64,000 bases of DNA, from the NCBI GenBank assembly GCA_020850615.1, contig JADZEI010000021.1, forward strand, positions 124,001 through 188,000, given 5' to 3'. The notes beneath the pieces are model-generated. The model saw only the letters and a program-made list of their open reading frames with translations. It ran no database searches and was not told the DNA's origin. Positions 26,110 through 34,345 of the stretch are shown here, one piece after another. Every line of letters begins with the position of its first letter. Within the stretch, counting starts at the first letter, position 1. This stretch comes from Dehalococcoidia bacterium. Its GTDB lineage: Bacteria; Chloroflexota; Dehalococcoidia; Tepidiformales; Tepidiformaceae. The translations under genes and the position numbers were made by a program.

Positions 26110-27759
26110 CTACCCCGCCGTGGCGGTGCACCAGGTGTTCTTCAGGCCCATCGGGCCGGGTGTGAAAATGCGCGGGTCCATCGGCCTGAGCGCGCTCGAA
26201 ACGCGCGGCCGGAAGCCCATCTGGCCGATGACGTCCGTCTCGACGTCGACGCCGGGCGCGACTTCGATGAGCTCGGGGCCCTCAGCGGTGAGCCGGAAGA
26301 CGGCGCGCTCGGTCACGTAGAGCACGTCCTTGCCTTCGGCCAGCATCTTGCGGCCGTTGAAGCAGACGCCCTGGACGTGCTCGACCGCGCGCGGCACGGC
26401 GCCGTCGACCGCGATCGAGAGCTTGCCGTCGCGGCCCTCGGCCTGGAGCCCGCCCGCCCGCAACGTGCCGCAGAAGACGACCTTGCCCACGGACTCGGCG
26501 ATGTCCATCGAGCCGCCGGGGCCGACCCAGGTGTCCCCGTACTTGAGCAGGTTCACGTTGCCGGTGGAGTCGAATTCGAGCATCGAGAAGAAGGCGGCGC
26601 GGACCAGGCTCGAGCCGTAGAAGCTGAAGATGCCGGGCGTGTCCATGATCGCCGTGGTGTTGGCGCGGAAGCCGTTGCCGTTGACGATGCCGCCGAGGTG
26701 GCCGGTCTCGATGGAGAGCTCCAGCTCGCTGTCCAGCTCCTCTTCGGCGACCACGGGCAGCATGTCCCGCGCGGGGAGCCCCTGGCCGATGTTCACGACG
26801 TCGCCGCGCATCAGCTCGGAGACGGCGCGCCGGCCGATGAGCACGTCCGGCGAGAGGCGGCGTTCCCGCGGGGCGCGCTCCTCGTCGGTGGCACCCTCGG
26901 CCATCCAGCGCTCCCACGCCTCCTTGTCGGCGGCGGCGAGCACCTGCGAGGGCGGCCGGCTCACGCGGAGGAACGGGTTCATCCAGGGGAGCTCCGGCAT
27001 CATCTCGTCGTCGTACTGGTTGCGGTCGACGACGATCGCGTCGACGAGCGTGCCGGGGATCTCGACCAGCCGGGCGGGGATGTGCCCGGTCGGGACGACG
27101 CGCTGGCACTGGACGATGACCTTGCCGCCGAAGCGCTTCGCGGCGAGCGCCTGGTAGAGGGAGTTCATCGTGGTGTGTTCGTTTTCGAGGCTGACGTTGC
27201 CCGCTTCGTCCACCACGCTGGCGCGGATGATGGCGACGTGGATGGGGAGCTGTTTGTAGGCGATGTACTGCTCGCCGTTGATCTCGGTGAGCGAGACCAG
27301 GTCCTCGGTGGTGGCCGTGTTGAGCTTGCCGCCGCCGTGGCGCGGGTCCAGGTAGGTTTCGAGCCCGACCTTCGTCACGAAGACATCGCGGCCCGCGGCC
27401 ATTGCCTGGCAGAGGAAGCTGAGCGATCCCAGCGGGTAGAGGTAGGCCTCGACCTGGTTCGCCACGATGAGCTCGCGGAGGCGGGGGTGAGGGGTGTACC
27501 ACCCGCCTACCACGCGCTTGAGCAACCCGGGATAGGAAAGGGGCTCAATGCCCGGGATCCCGGTGGGGAATGGTTCGAACCAGGTGAGGTTGCGCGGTGC
27601 GTTCTCCGTGAGGAAACGGACTTCGAGCGCACGCAGGACTTTACTCGGCAGCTGCCACGAGACCGTCCCGCTCACGGTGATGCAGTCGCCATCGCGGACC
27701 AGCTGCACGGCCTCTTCCGCGGTGCAGAGCTTGGAGCCCAGCTTCAACGCCAGTGCCAT
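26110..27759 (-). CDS. CoA-transferase family I, fused alpha-beta subunits (copy 2)
   Basis: 549 residues. N-terminal half MALALKLGSKLCTAEEAV with a GxxG-type loop, C-terminal half with VVNIGQGLPAR and catalytic Glu near residue 351 (LSIETGHLGG). Compared with copy 1 it has an insertion between the halves (around SQVLAAADKEAWERWM). ATG 27759 follows AGGGGGG; the upstream open frame is a shadow of the thiolase gene. It is 38 nt from the thiolase and 22 nt from the HMGCS-like gene. Confidence 0.88.
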   Translation of the reverse strand: MALALKLGSKLCTAEEAVQLVRDGDCITVSGTVSWQLPSKVLRALEVRFLTENAPRNLTWFEPFPTGIPGIEPLSYPGLLKRVVGGWYTPHPRLRELIVANQVEAYLYPLGSLSFLCQAMAAGRDVFVTKVGLETYLDPRHGGGKLNTATTEDLVSLTEINGEQYIAYKQLPIHVAIIRASVVDEAGNVSLENEHTTMNSLYQALAAKRFGGKVIVQCQRVVPTGHIPARLVEIPGTLVDAIVVDRNQYDDEMMPELPWMNPFLRVSRPPSQVLAAADKEAWERWMAEGATDEERAPRERRLSPDVLIGRRAVSELMRGDVVNIGQGLPARDMLPVVAEEELDSELELSIETGHLGGIVNGNGFRANTTAIMDTPGIFSFYGSSLVRAAFFSMLEFDSTGNVNLLKYGDTWVGPGGSMDIAESVGKVVFCGTLRAGGLQAEGRDGKLSIAVDGAVPRAVEHVQGVCFNGRKMLAEGKDVLYVTERAVFRLTAEGPELIEVAPGVDVETDVIGQMGFRPRVSSALRPMDPRIFTPGPMGLKNTWCTATAG

Positions 27760-27797
27760 CGATCGTCCCCCCTTCCTGTCGCGGCGCCCGGCCCCGG

Positions 27798-28988
27798 CTA
27801 GTCCCGGGTGGAGAGCAGGGTGATCACGGTGGTGTAGGTGCCCGGGTAGCCGCCCTGGTCGTGCGTGAGCCCGAGCGTGGGCGTGCCCTTCACCTGCCGC
27901 TCGCCGCACTTGCCCTGGAGCTGCTTGTAGACCTCGTAGGCCTTGTGGATCCCGGAGGAGCCCACGCCGTGGCCGAAGCTCTTGAGCCCACCGTTCGGGT
28001 TCACCGAGAGCTCGCCGTCGCGGTTGAACACGCCCGCCTTGGCGTAGTCGCCGCCTTCGCCGCGCGGGGCGAACCCGAGGTCCTCGTAGGCGGCCAGCTC
28101 GACGACCGTGAAGGCGTCGTGCACGCAGGCGAGGTCGATCTCCTTGAGCGGGTCGCTGATGCCGCCCATCGCGTAGGCGGTCTTGCCGGCGATGACGTTC
28201 TCTTCGAAGTGGACCCAGTCGTAGTCGGGGTCGAGGCGGCCCTGCTTGGTGCCCACGCTCATGCCGATGCCGCGGACCAGGATGTAGTCGTCGCGGAACT
28301 TTGGCGCGAGGTCGGCACGGGTGATGATCGCGGCGGCGGCGCCGGAGGGCATCACGCAGCAGTCGTGGAGGCCGAGCGGCCAGGAGATCATCGGCGCTTC
28401 GAGGTAGGCCTTCATGTCGACCTTGCGGTGGAGCGCCGCCTTCGGGTTCAGCAGGCCGTTCGCGTAGTTCTTGACGGCGATGGCGCCGAGGCCCTCCTTG
28501 AGCTGGTCGTAGGTCAGCTCGTAGTGGTGGGCGTAGCGCGTGGCGAAGGTGGCGAAGGTGCCGGCGGGCGGGCCCGCGAACGACGTCTCCTCGCCGAAGA
28601 ACCAGTTGCCGGAGGGGCCACCGCCGTAGATCCCGTTGGCGTGGCGGTGCCCGTCGGGCTTGGTCACGAACCCGGCGACCAGCGCGACATCGTAGAAGCC
28701 GCCGGCCACCGCGAGGGCGGCGTTCCGGAGCGTGTCGCTGCCGGTCGCGCACCAGTTCTCGACGCGGGTCGTCGGCACGAAGTCGAGCTTGAGGGCGTGG
28801 GAGAGGTTCTGACCGGTGATGCCGCCGCCGAGCCACGCCGCCTGGATGTCGTGCTGGTCGATGCCGGCGTCTTCGAAGGCTTCGAAGCAGGCTTCGACGA
28901 GGAGGTCCTCGCCGGTCTTGTCATAGTGGTCGCCGTACTTCGTGCAGCCCATGCCAACGATGGCGACTTTGTCCCGCAACGATTCCAT
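27798..28988 (-). CDS. Thiolase, SCP-x type (module 2)
   Basis: 396 residues. Catalytic residues present: C80 (ENWCATG), H340 (FGHGVG) and H376 (THDQGG). GHG replaces the more common GHP. ATG 28988 follows GGGAGG. It is the first gene of the operon running down to the set 3 importer, and the promoter candidate at 29046-29074 lies immediately upstream. It could perform the final thiolysis that releases acetyl- or propionyl-CoA. Confidence 0.92.
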   Translation of the reverse strand: MESLRDKVAIVGMGCTKYGDHYDKTGEDLLVEACFEAFEDAGIDQHDIQAAWLGGGITGQNLSHALKLDFVPTTRVENWCATGSDTLRNAALAVAGGFYDVALVAGFVTKPDGHRHANGIYGGGPSGNWFFGEETSFAGPPAGTFATFATRYAHHYELTYDQLKEGLGAIAVKNYANGLLNPKAALHRKVDMKAYLEAPMISWPLGLHDCCVMPSGAAAAIITRADLAPKFRDDYILVRGIGMSVGTKQGRLDPDYDWVHFEENVIAGKTAYAMGGISDPLKEIDLACVHDAFTVVELAAYEDLGFAPRGEGGDYAKAGVFNRDGELSVNPNGGLKSFGHGVGSSGIHKAYEVYKQLQGKCGERQVKGTPTLGLTHDQGGYPGTYTTVITLLSTRD

Positions 28989-29045
28989 GGTGACCTCCCG
29001 GCATATGGGCGCGATAGAGCGCCCGCTTAGTTGAATGCCGGGGAC

Positions 29046-29074
29046 AATAACCTATCGAATGAACGCTAGGCAAG
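29046..29074 (-). promoter_or_regulatory. Promoter with embedded operator motif for the thiolase/importer set 3 operon
   Basis: On the minus strand TTGCCT (29069-29074), 17-nt spacer, TTATTG (29046-29051). CTAGCGTTCATTCGATAG overlaps the -35 and fills the spacer, matching the sites at 17868 and 18078 at the same position. Confidence 0.5.
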
Positions 29075-29084
29075 CCGCCATAAC

Positions 29085-29094
29085 GAACGTTCGA
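29085..29094. promoter_or_regulatory. Palindromic operator candidate CGAACGTTCG
   Basis: Perfect 10-bp palindrome in the divergent region between the thiolase operon and the plus-strand SDR gene. It shares the AACGTT core with the TetR-upstream and 18087 sites. Confidence 0.4.
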
Positions 29095-29269
29095 ACGGTT
29101 TGTGGTCAAGGCACAATACGAATCTGCTTCGGCCTCTGCAAGTACTTCACGAGAGGAACCGGGCGCGTATTATCCAGCGGCATCCGACGGCGAAGCCCGG
29201 CCCGCGGGGCATGCCCCCGGGAGCTGGCCGCCGCCCGCATTCAATCCCTTCGGATCCAGGAGGTCGTAC

Positions 29270-30205
29270 ATGGAAATCTCACTTGCCGGCCAGGTCGCCA
29301 TCGTCACGGGTGGGGGTCGCGGCCTCGGGCGCACCTACGCCCTGGACCTCGCCCGTCATGGCGCGAAGGTCGTGGTCAACGACAACGGCGCCGACCTGAA
29401 CGGGCGCGGCGAAGACCATGGCCCGGCCGATTCCGTGGTCGCCGAGATCAAGGCCGCGGGCGGCGAAGCGGTCGCGAGCTACGACAGCGTGGCGAGCTAT
29501 GAAGGCGGCTACAACATCGTCAAGACGGCGATCGACACCTGGGGCCGGCTGGACGCGGTCGTCTGCAACGCGGGCATGCTCCGCGATGCCGCGCTCCACA
29601 ACATGGGCGAAGACGACTGGGACACGGTGCTCGGCATCCACCTGAAGGGCTGCTACACGCTGGTCCGCCATGCCTGGCCGGTGTTCCGGCAGGCGTCCTA
29701 CGGGCGGGTGGTGTTCGCTACCTCCGCCTCGGGGCTGTGGGGCAACTTCGGGCAGTCGAACTACGCCTCGGCGAAGGCGGGCATGATCGGCCTGATGAAC
29801 GTGACCAAGCTCGAAGGCGCGAAGTACAACATCCTGGTGAACCTGGTCGGCCCCGTGGCGGCGACGCGGATGACGATGGCCCTGATGCCGGAAGACCGCC
29901 AGAAGATGATGCGGCCGGAGCTCGTCGCGCCGGCGGTCACGTACCTCTGCTCGCCGCAGAACACGGAGAGCGGGATCATCATCGAAGCGGGCGGCGGCGG
30001 CTTCAACCGCGCCTCCCTGGTCAAGAGCAAGGGCGTGAACTTCGACCCGAACACGGACGTGGACGCGGGCTGGTTCGGCGACCACTGGGCCGAAATCACC
30101 GATATCACGGGCGCGCCGGACATGTGGAACATGGCCGACACGCGGGCCAAGCACGCCGCGGACGTCGCGGGCGGGGCGCAGGCGGCCACGAAGAACACGA
30201 TCTGA
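29270..30205 (+). CDS. Short-chain dehydrogenase/reductase (3-hydroxyacyl-CoA dehydrogenase-like)
   Basis: 311 residues. TGGGRGLGRTYALDLA at the N-terminus, an acidic residue pattern suiting NAD, CNAG at 99-102, and an intact tetrad S152, Y165, K169 (QSNYASAKAG). The extra segment after the second strand (NDNGADLNGRGEDHGPAD) is typical of the MFE-2/17beta-HSD4-like hydroxyacyl-CoA dehydrogenases. ATG 29270 lies 5 nt after AGGAGGT; the open frame starts earlier. Divergent from the thiolase operon. It may supply the 3-ketoacyl-CoA for those thiolases, or pair with the degenerate SDR at 7664-8569. Confidence 0.9.
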   Translation: MEISLAGQVAIVTGGGRGLGRTYALDLARHGAKVVVNDNGADLNGRGEDHGPADSVVAEIKAAGGEAVASYDSVASYEGGYNIVKTAIDTWGRLDAVVCNAGMLRDAALHNMGEDDWDTVLGIHLKGCYTLVRHAWPVFRQASYGRVVFATSASGLWGNFGQSNYASAKAGMIGLMNVTKLEGAKYNILVNLVGPVAATRMTMALMPEDRQKMMRPELVAPAVTYLCSPQNTESGIIIEAGGGGFNRASLVKSKGVNFDPNTDVDAGWFGDHWAEITDITGAPDMWNMADTRAKHAADVAGGAQAATKNTI

Positions 30206-30220
30206 GTGCTGAGTGCTGAG
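30204..30220. repeat. Short heptamer tandem repeat at SDR stop codon
   Basis: GAGTGCT twice plus GAG, overlapping the SDR stop. About 2.4 units. Similar short tandem arrays occur at 36271-36302 and 45614-46505. Confidence 0.6.
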
Positions 30221-30266
30221 GCCGGTGGCGAGCGGACGCCGGCCCGGCGCGCGGCGCCATCAGTGG

Positions 30267-30320
30267 GCGCCATCAGTGGCGCGACCGGCCAAGGGAGCGC
30301 TCCGCCGCAACCCGGATAGC
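30267..30320. repeat. 54-bp repeat flanking a small gene, left copy
   Basis: Nearly identical to 30782-30836 (shared core TGGCGCGACCGGCC, then GGGAGCGCTCC and ACCCGGAT). It contains short hairpins. The phrase GGCGCCATCAGTGG is itself partly duplicated just before it. Confidence 0.75.
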
Positions 30321-30376
30321 TGATCCGGGAAGCCCGATCGCCCGGCACACGCCCAGGACAGGAAGGAGCGGCCGCC

Positions 30377-30739
30377 ATGCGGATAGCCATCGGCGCACTG
30401 ATCGTCTTCGCCATCGGGATCGGCGCGGGCGTCGTGCTGCAGCGCCAGCTGGACGACGACCAGCTCGCCCGCCCGCGGGTGGTCGAAGGCTACGTGTTCG
30501 TGAACGCCTCCGGCACCGGGATCGGCTTCCGGGAGGACTTCGACGCGGACGAGGAGGAGGGCTACAACATCGGCGGCCCGCCCTGGCGCGGCGGCAGTGC
30601 GACGTGGCATGACACCGGGCCCAGCTGCCTGGAGCCACTCGTCGAGAACCAGCGCGTGCGCCTGGGACTGGTCACGGTCGAACCGACAGAGGACGCACCG
30701 GGGTACAAAGCGGTGGTCTGGATCCAGTGCCTGGACTGA
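30377..30739 (+). CDS. Small membrane-anchored protein of unknown function
   Basis: Not recognised. 120 residues: a single N-terminal hydrophobic helix (about residues 3-21) followed by an acidic, soluble domain rich in Gly and Asp, with two Cys (SCLEP and the C-terminal IQCLD) that could form a disulphide outside the cell. ATG 30377 follows AAGGAG with 8-nt spacing. The gene stands alone and is bracketed by two copies of a 54-bp repeat, which may mark insertion as a unit. Confidence 0.65.
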   Translation: MRIAIGALIVFAIGIGAGVVLQRQLDDDQLARPRVVEGYVFVNASGTGIGFREDFDADEEEGYNIGGPPWRGGSATWHDTGPSCLEPLVENQRVRLGLVTVEPTEDAPGYKAVVWIQCLD

Positions 30740-30781
30740 CCGCGAGCGCGGAACGGTAACCGACCGGTTCCGTCATCGGTG

Positions 30782-30836
30782 GTGCCATCGGTGGCGCGAC
30801 CGGCCGAGGGAGCGCTCCCGCCGCGACCCGGATGGC
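30782..30836. repeat. 54-bp repeat flanking a small gene, right copy
   Basis: Direct repeat of 30267-30320 with a few substitutions and one extra base. Confidence 0.75.
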
Positions 30837-31010
30837 AGGGCCGGGGAAGCGACACCCGTGGCATCGTCGGCACCGCGTGCCAGTTTCGTCCGGCCCGCGG
30901 CAGCGTGTGAGCTCCCTCTGCCGCCGCAGCGGGAGCGGGCCGGGGTGAGGGTGCGCGCGCACCCCCGGCGGACGTGTCCCGGGCTACCGCGGGGCATGGC
31001 ACGGACAATC

Positions 31011-31031
31011 CCGCGGAGCAATGCTCCGCGG
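31011..31031. repeat. Dispersed palindromic element, copy 2
   Basis: CCGCGGAGC, AAT, GCTCCGCGG: same stem as 7618-7638 with a different loop, preceded by GGACAAT and followed by CTACGGCTTCGCC. Confidence 0.6.
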
Positions 31032-31076
31032 CTACGGCTTCGCCTCACCAATCGGCTTCGGCTTCGCCCCTGGGCC

Positions 31077-32009
31077 TCAGCCCCGGTTGAACGCCTGCTT
31101 CAGCGCGCTGGCGGAGTCATTGACGGCGCGCTGGGCCTGGTCCATGGCGTTGGCCATGCCGAAGAAGCCGTGGATCATGCCGTTGAAGCGTTCGCAGGTG
31201 ACCGGCACGCCGGCCTTCTGGAGGGCGGCCGCGTAGGCCTCGCCCTCGTCGCGGAGCGGGTCGTACTCGGCAGTGATCACCTTCGCGGGCGGCAGGCCGG
31301 CGAGGTTCGCGGCGCGGATGGGCGAGGCGTAGGGGTTCGCGCCGTCGGCTTCGCTGCCCAGGTAGTGGCCCCAGAACCAGCGCATCGCGCCCTTCGTCAG
31401 CAGGTAGCCGTCGGCGTTCTCGTTGTAGGACACGGTCTCGAGGTTGTAGTCCGTGACCGGGTAGACGAGGAGCTGGAAGACGACGGCCGGGCCGCCCTTG
31501 TCGCGCGCCATCTGGGAGACGACAGCGGCGAGGTTGCCGCCGGCGCTATCGCCGCCGACCGCGATGCGCGAGGCATCGCCGCCGAGGGACGCGGCGTTCT
31601 GCGCGGTCCAGAGCAGCGCCGCGTACGCGTCGTCCGCCGCTGCGGGGAACCGGTGCTCCGGCGCGAGGCGGTAGTCGACCGAGACGACGACGCAGTTCGC
31701 CTGGTTGCAGATGGCGCGGCAGGGCGCGTCCATGGTTTCGAGGTCGCCGATGACCCAGCCGCCGCCGTGGTAGTAGATGAACACCGGCAGGTTCGCGGCG
31801 GCGCCTTCGGGCCAGTAGATGCGGACGGGCATCTCGGCGCCGGTCGCGCCGGGGATGGTGCGGTCCTCGACCCGGCCGACGGGCTCGGGCTCGACCGGCG
31901 GGCGGAGGGTGGCCATGAGCTCGCGGCAGGCGGCCGGCTCCATGGATTCGAAGGGCGGGATTGCGGCGAACGCCTCCAGGACGGCGGCAGCCTGCGGGTC
32001 GACGGGCAT
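31077..32009 (-). CDS. Alpha/beta hydrolase, hormone-sensitive-lipase (fold-3) esterase family
   Basis: 310 residues. HGGG oxyanion motif at 81-84, nucleophile S155 in GGDSAGG, the acid in EYDPLRDEG and the His in NGMIHGF: a complete triad. These enzymes hydrolyse short-chain esters and some lactones in the cytoplasm. In this context it could open the ester or lactone made by the Baeyer-Villiger monooxygenase at 34.3 kb. It lies 70 nt after the second hydrolase gene on the same strand. Confidence 0.92.
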   Translation of the reverse strand: MPVDPQAAAVLEAFAAIPPFESMEPAACRELMATLRPPVEPEPVGRVEDRTIPGATGAEMPVRIYWPEGAAANLPVFIYYHGGGWVIGDLETMDAPCRAICNQANCVVVSVDYRLAPEHRFPAAADDAYAALLWTAQNAASLGGDASRIAVGGDSAGGNLAAVVSQMARDKGGPAVVFQLLVYPVTDYNLETVSYNENADGYLLTKGAMRWFWGHYLGSEADGANPYASPIRAANLAGLPPAKVITAEYDPLRDEGEAYAAALQKAGVPVTCERFNGMIHGFFGMANAMDQAQRAVNDSASALKQAFNRG

Positions 32010-32079
32010 GTGTGTAGGAACCTCTCTCCGGGTTGGCCGGGTGTTGTGTACGGGGCCCGCGCTGCGGGACCCGGGGGGA

Positions 32080-32859
32080 TCAGCTTTCGAGGAACGTGCT
32101 CACCAGGCGGAGCGCCTCCTCCGGCTGCTCGCTCTGCGGCAGGTGGCCGGCGTTGGCGATGACCTCGAGCCGGGCGTTCGGCAGCAGCTTCACGAAGTCA
32201 CGGCCGTACGCCTGCGGGATGATCCCGTCGGCATCGCCCCAGAGGAGCAGCGTGGGCGTGGTGACGCGGTGGATGCGCTTCGTGAGCCCGCGGTTCGGGA
32301 TGGGCCAGAGGTACTTCGCGGCCACCCGGAGCGACTTCACGCGTTCGAGCAGGACGGCGACGTCGCCCTCCGTCTGCGGGACCTGCGTGACCGCGCGGGC
32401 GGCCTCGCTGCTGGGGTCGGCCCACATCGCGGCCTTGAGCTCGTCCGGCGATGAGACGAAGAAGTCCACCACCGGGTAATCGCTGTTGAAGAGGCCGAAC
32501 GGCGCGATGAGGACGAGCTTCGAGAAGCGCTCCGGCTGCACGGCCGCCAGCTCGGCGGCGAACATGGCGCCGAGCGAGTGGCCGACCAGCGGGATGTTGC
32601 GCAGCCCCTTCGCGTCGAGGAAGTCCAGGTAGTAGAAGACGAGGTCCTGCAGGTCCTGGAGGTGCTCGTCGCCGGTTGAGCGGCCGTAGCCAGGGTGGAG
32701 CGGCGCGATGACGTGGTGGTCCGCCGCGAGCCCGTCGAGGAAGGCGTCGGGCTGGAGCCCGGGCCAGCCGTGGAGGTAGAGGAGGGGCTCGCCCGAGCCC
32801 GCCTCCCAGACGTCGATGTTGAAGGCGCCGCCGCGCACGGAGAGCATGTCGCGTTCCAT
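32080..32859 (-). CDS. Alpha/beta hydrolase
   Basis: 259 residues. HGWPG oxyanion loop, nucleophile S95 in GHSLG, acid in WGDADGII and His in NAGHLPQ: a canonical triad with a cap region between. Resembles C-C hydrolases, lactonases and haloalkane-like hydrolases; specificity cannot be read. ATG 32859 after AGGGGCG is preferred, starting 8 nt after the luciferase-like gene ends, so the two are cotranscribed. Coupling to a flavin monooxygenase suggests hydrolysis of its product. Confidence 0.9.
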   Translation of the reverse strand: MERDMLSVRGGAFNIDVWEAGSGEPLLYLHGWPGLQPDAFLDGLAADHHVIAPLHPGYGRSTGDEHLQDLQDLVFYYLDFLDAKGLRNIPLVGHSLGAMFAAELAAVQPERFSKLVLIAPFGLFNSDYPVVDFFVSSPDELKAAMWADPSSEAARAVTQVPQTEGDVAVLLERVKSLRVAAKYLWPIPNRGLTKRIHRVTTPTLLLWGDADGIIPQAYGRDFVKLLPNARLEVIANAGHLPQSEQPEEALRLVSTFLES

Positions 32860-32867
32860 CTGCGCCC

Positions 32868-34109
32868 CTACCGGCTCGCCGCGCCGGCGAGGTTGCGGCG
32901 CGGGGCCTGGGCGTTGGCGAGCCCCTTCGGCCACCAGCGGTCTTCGTACTGCCCTTCCCAGATGTGGCGCAGGTTCGGCAGCACCTCCGTGGCGGTCTTG
33001 CGGATGTTCGCCATCGCCAGGTCGTGCGGGATGGAGCCGAACTGGTTCAGGACCATCAGGTGGCCGATATGGAGGTCCTTTATCACCGCTTCGAGCCGCT
33101 CCGTGACCTGCTTCGGCGTCCCGGCGACGATGTTGCCCTGTTCGAGGAGGTCCTTCCAGGTCATCGCGGGCGGGCGTTCGCCGAACTGGGTGGTCTGCTG
33201 GAGCAGGCCCGCCTCGACGGTCTTGAGCGTGCGGTAGCCGGGCGCATCGGCGAACCCGGGGTAGACGTGGAGCATCTTGTTGTAGAAGTACTCACCGTGG
33301 GGGCCGAACTTGTCGGCGGCTTCCTGCTCGGAATCGGCGACGGCGACGAGCTGGAGGAAGCCGGCCTGGTACGGGTTCTTGGCGGAGCCCATCTTCTCGG
33401 CGGTGTTCCAGAAGCCGTCCATCACGACCTTGCCGCGCTTGAAGCCGGCGTAGGACAGGTAGGCGTAGAGGTAGTCCTTTTCGACGCACCAGCCCCAGGT
33501 CTCGATCGAGCCGCCGCCCGGCACCCAGATGGGCGGGCGCGGGTCCTGCAGCGGGCGCGGCCAGATGTTCACGTAGCGCAGCTGCGTGTACTTGCCGTCG
33601 AAGGAGAAGACGTCCTTGTTCGCCCACGCCTTCGTGATGAGCTCTTCCGCCTCGTAGTAGCGGTCGCGGAGGGTGGCGGGGTTCATGCCGTAGGCGAAGT
33701 TCGTGTCGGAGCTGCTGCCCACGGGAAAGCCAGCGATGAGGCGGCCGCCGCTGATGCAGTCGAGCATCGCGAACTCCTCGGCCACCCGGATCGGCGGGTT
33801 GTAGAGCGCGATCGAGTTGCCGAGCACGATCAGCGCGACATCCTTCGTGCGCCGGGCGAGCGCCGCGGCCATGATGTTCGGCGACGGCATGAAGCCGTAG
33901 GCGTTCGAGTGGTGCTCGTTCACGCAGACGCCGTCAAAGCCCATCTCGGCGGCGAACTCGAGCTCGTCGAGCGTGTCGTTGTAGAAGACGTGGGCCCGCT
34001 GGGCGTCGAAGAGCTCGCTGGGGATGTCGACCCAGACGCTGCGATAGCGCTCGGCGAAGTCCTCGGGGAGCTCCCGGTAGGGCATCAGGTGGAACATCTC
34101 GATCTTCAA
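32868..34109 (-). CDS. Luciferase-like (LLM class) flavin-dependent monooxygenase
   Basis: 413 residues with the bacterial-luciferase TIM barrel: VNEHHSNAYG (the E-H-H segment), LGNSIALYNPPIRVAEE and GRLIAGFPVG. It uses reduced flavin supplied by a separate reductase and O2. The family includes type II Baeyer-Villiger enzymes and alkane, nitrilotriacetate and sulfonate monooxygenases. The TTG start at 34109 follows GAGGGA. First gene of an operon with two hydrolases. An operator-like site lies about 40-60 nt upstream. No flavin reductase gene is visible in the window. Confidence 0.92.
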   Translation of the reverse strand: MKIEMFHLMPYRELPEDFAERYRSVWVDIPSELFDAQRAHVFYNDTLDELEFAAEMGFDGVCVNEHHSNAYGFMPSPNIMAAALARRTKDVALIVLGNSIALYNPPIRVAEEFAMLDCISGGRLIAGFPVGSSSDTNFAYGMNPATLRDRYYEAEELITKAWANKDVFSFDGKYTQLRYVNIWPRPLQDPRPPIWVPGGGSIETWGWCVEKDYLYAYLSYAGFKRGKVVMDGFWNTAEKMGSAKNPYQAGFLQLVAVADSEQEAADKFGPHGEYFYNKMLHVYPGFADAPGYRTLKTVEAGLLQQTTQFGERPPAMTWKDLLEQGNIVAGTPKQVTERLEAVIKDLHIGHLMVLNQFGSIPHDLAMANIRKTATEVLPNLRHIWEGQYEDRWWPKGLANAQAPRRNLAGAASR

Positions 34110-34150
34110 CGTAGTCCCTCGCGCTCGATGTGTGGCATTGGCCGGTTGAA

Positions 34151-34170
34151 TCGATAGCGGGGACGTTAGC
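34151..34170 (-). promoter_or_regulatory. Operator-like site upstream of the luciferase-like operon
   Basis: On the minus strand GCTAACGTCCCCGCTATCGA. CTAACGT is shared with the site at 18078-18095; the CGATAG half is displaced. A weaker match than the other three. Confidence 0.3.
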
Positions 34171-34345
34171 AGGACACGAATTACCGCCGCAAGGGGTTTC
34201 GGTGGCTGAAGTGGCCGCTACGTCAACGGCACATAAGGCCCCGGTTCAATGGGCCGGATGGACCTGATGTATCGAACAGGGCCGGGCCGGTAGGATAGGC
34301 CGCAAATCCGTGGGGGGTAGCTCCTGTCCGTGCGGGAGCGCAAGC

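Larger units (their letters stand above)
30740..31076. other. Intergenic region with repeats
   Basis: No gene seen. It holds the right copy of the 54-bp repeat (30782-30836) and copy 2 of the palindromic element (31011-31031). It lies between a plus-strand gene end and a minus-strand gene end. Confidence 0.6.

Noticed and set aside
26110-28836. Apparent 908-residue CoA-transferase
   Set aside because: The first 350 residues are a frame shadow of the thiolase at 27798-28988; ATG 27759 has its own ribosome site.
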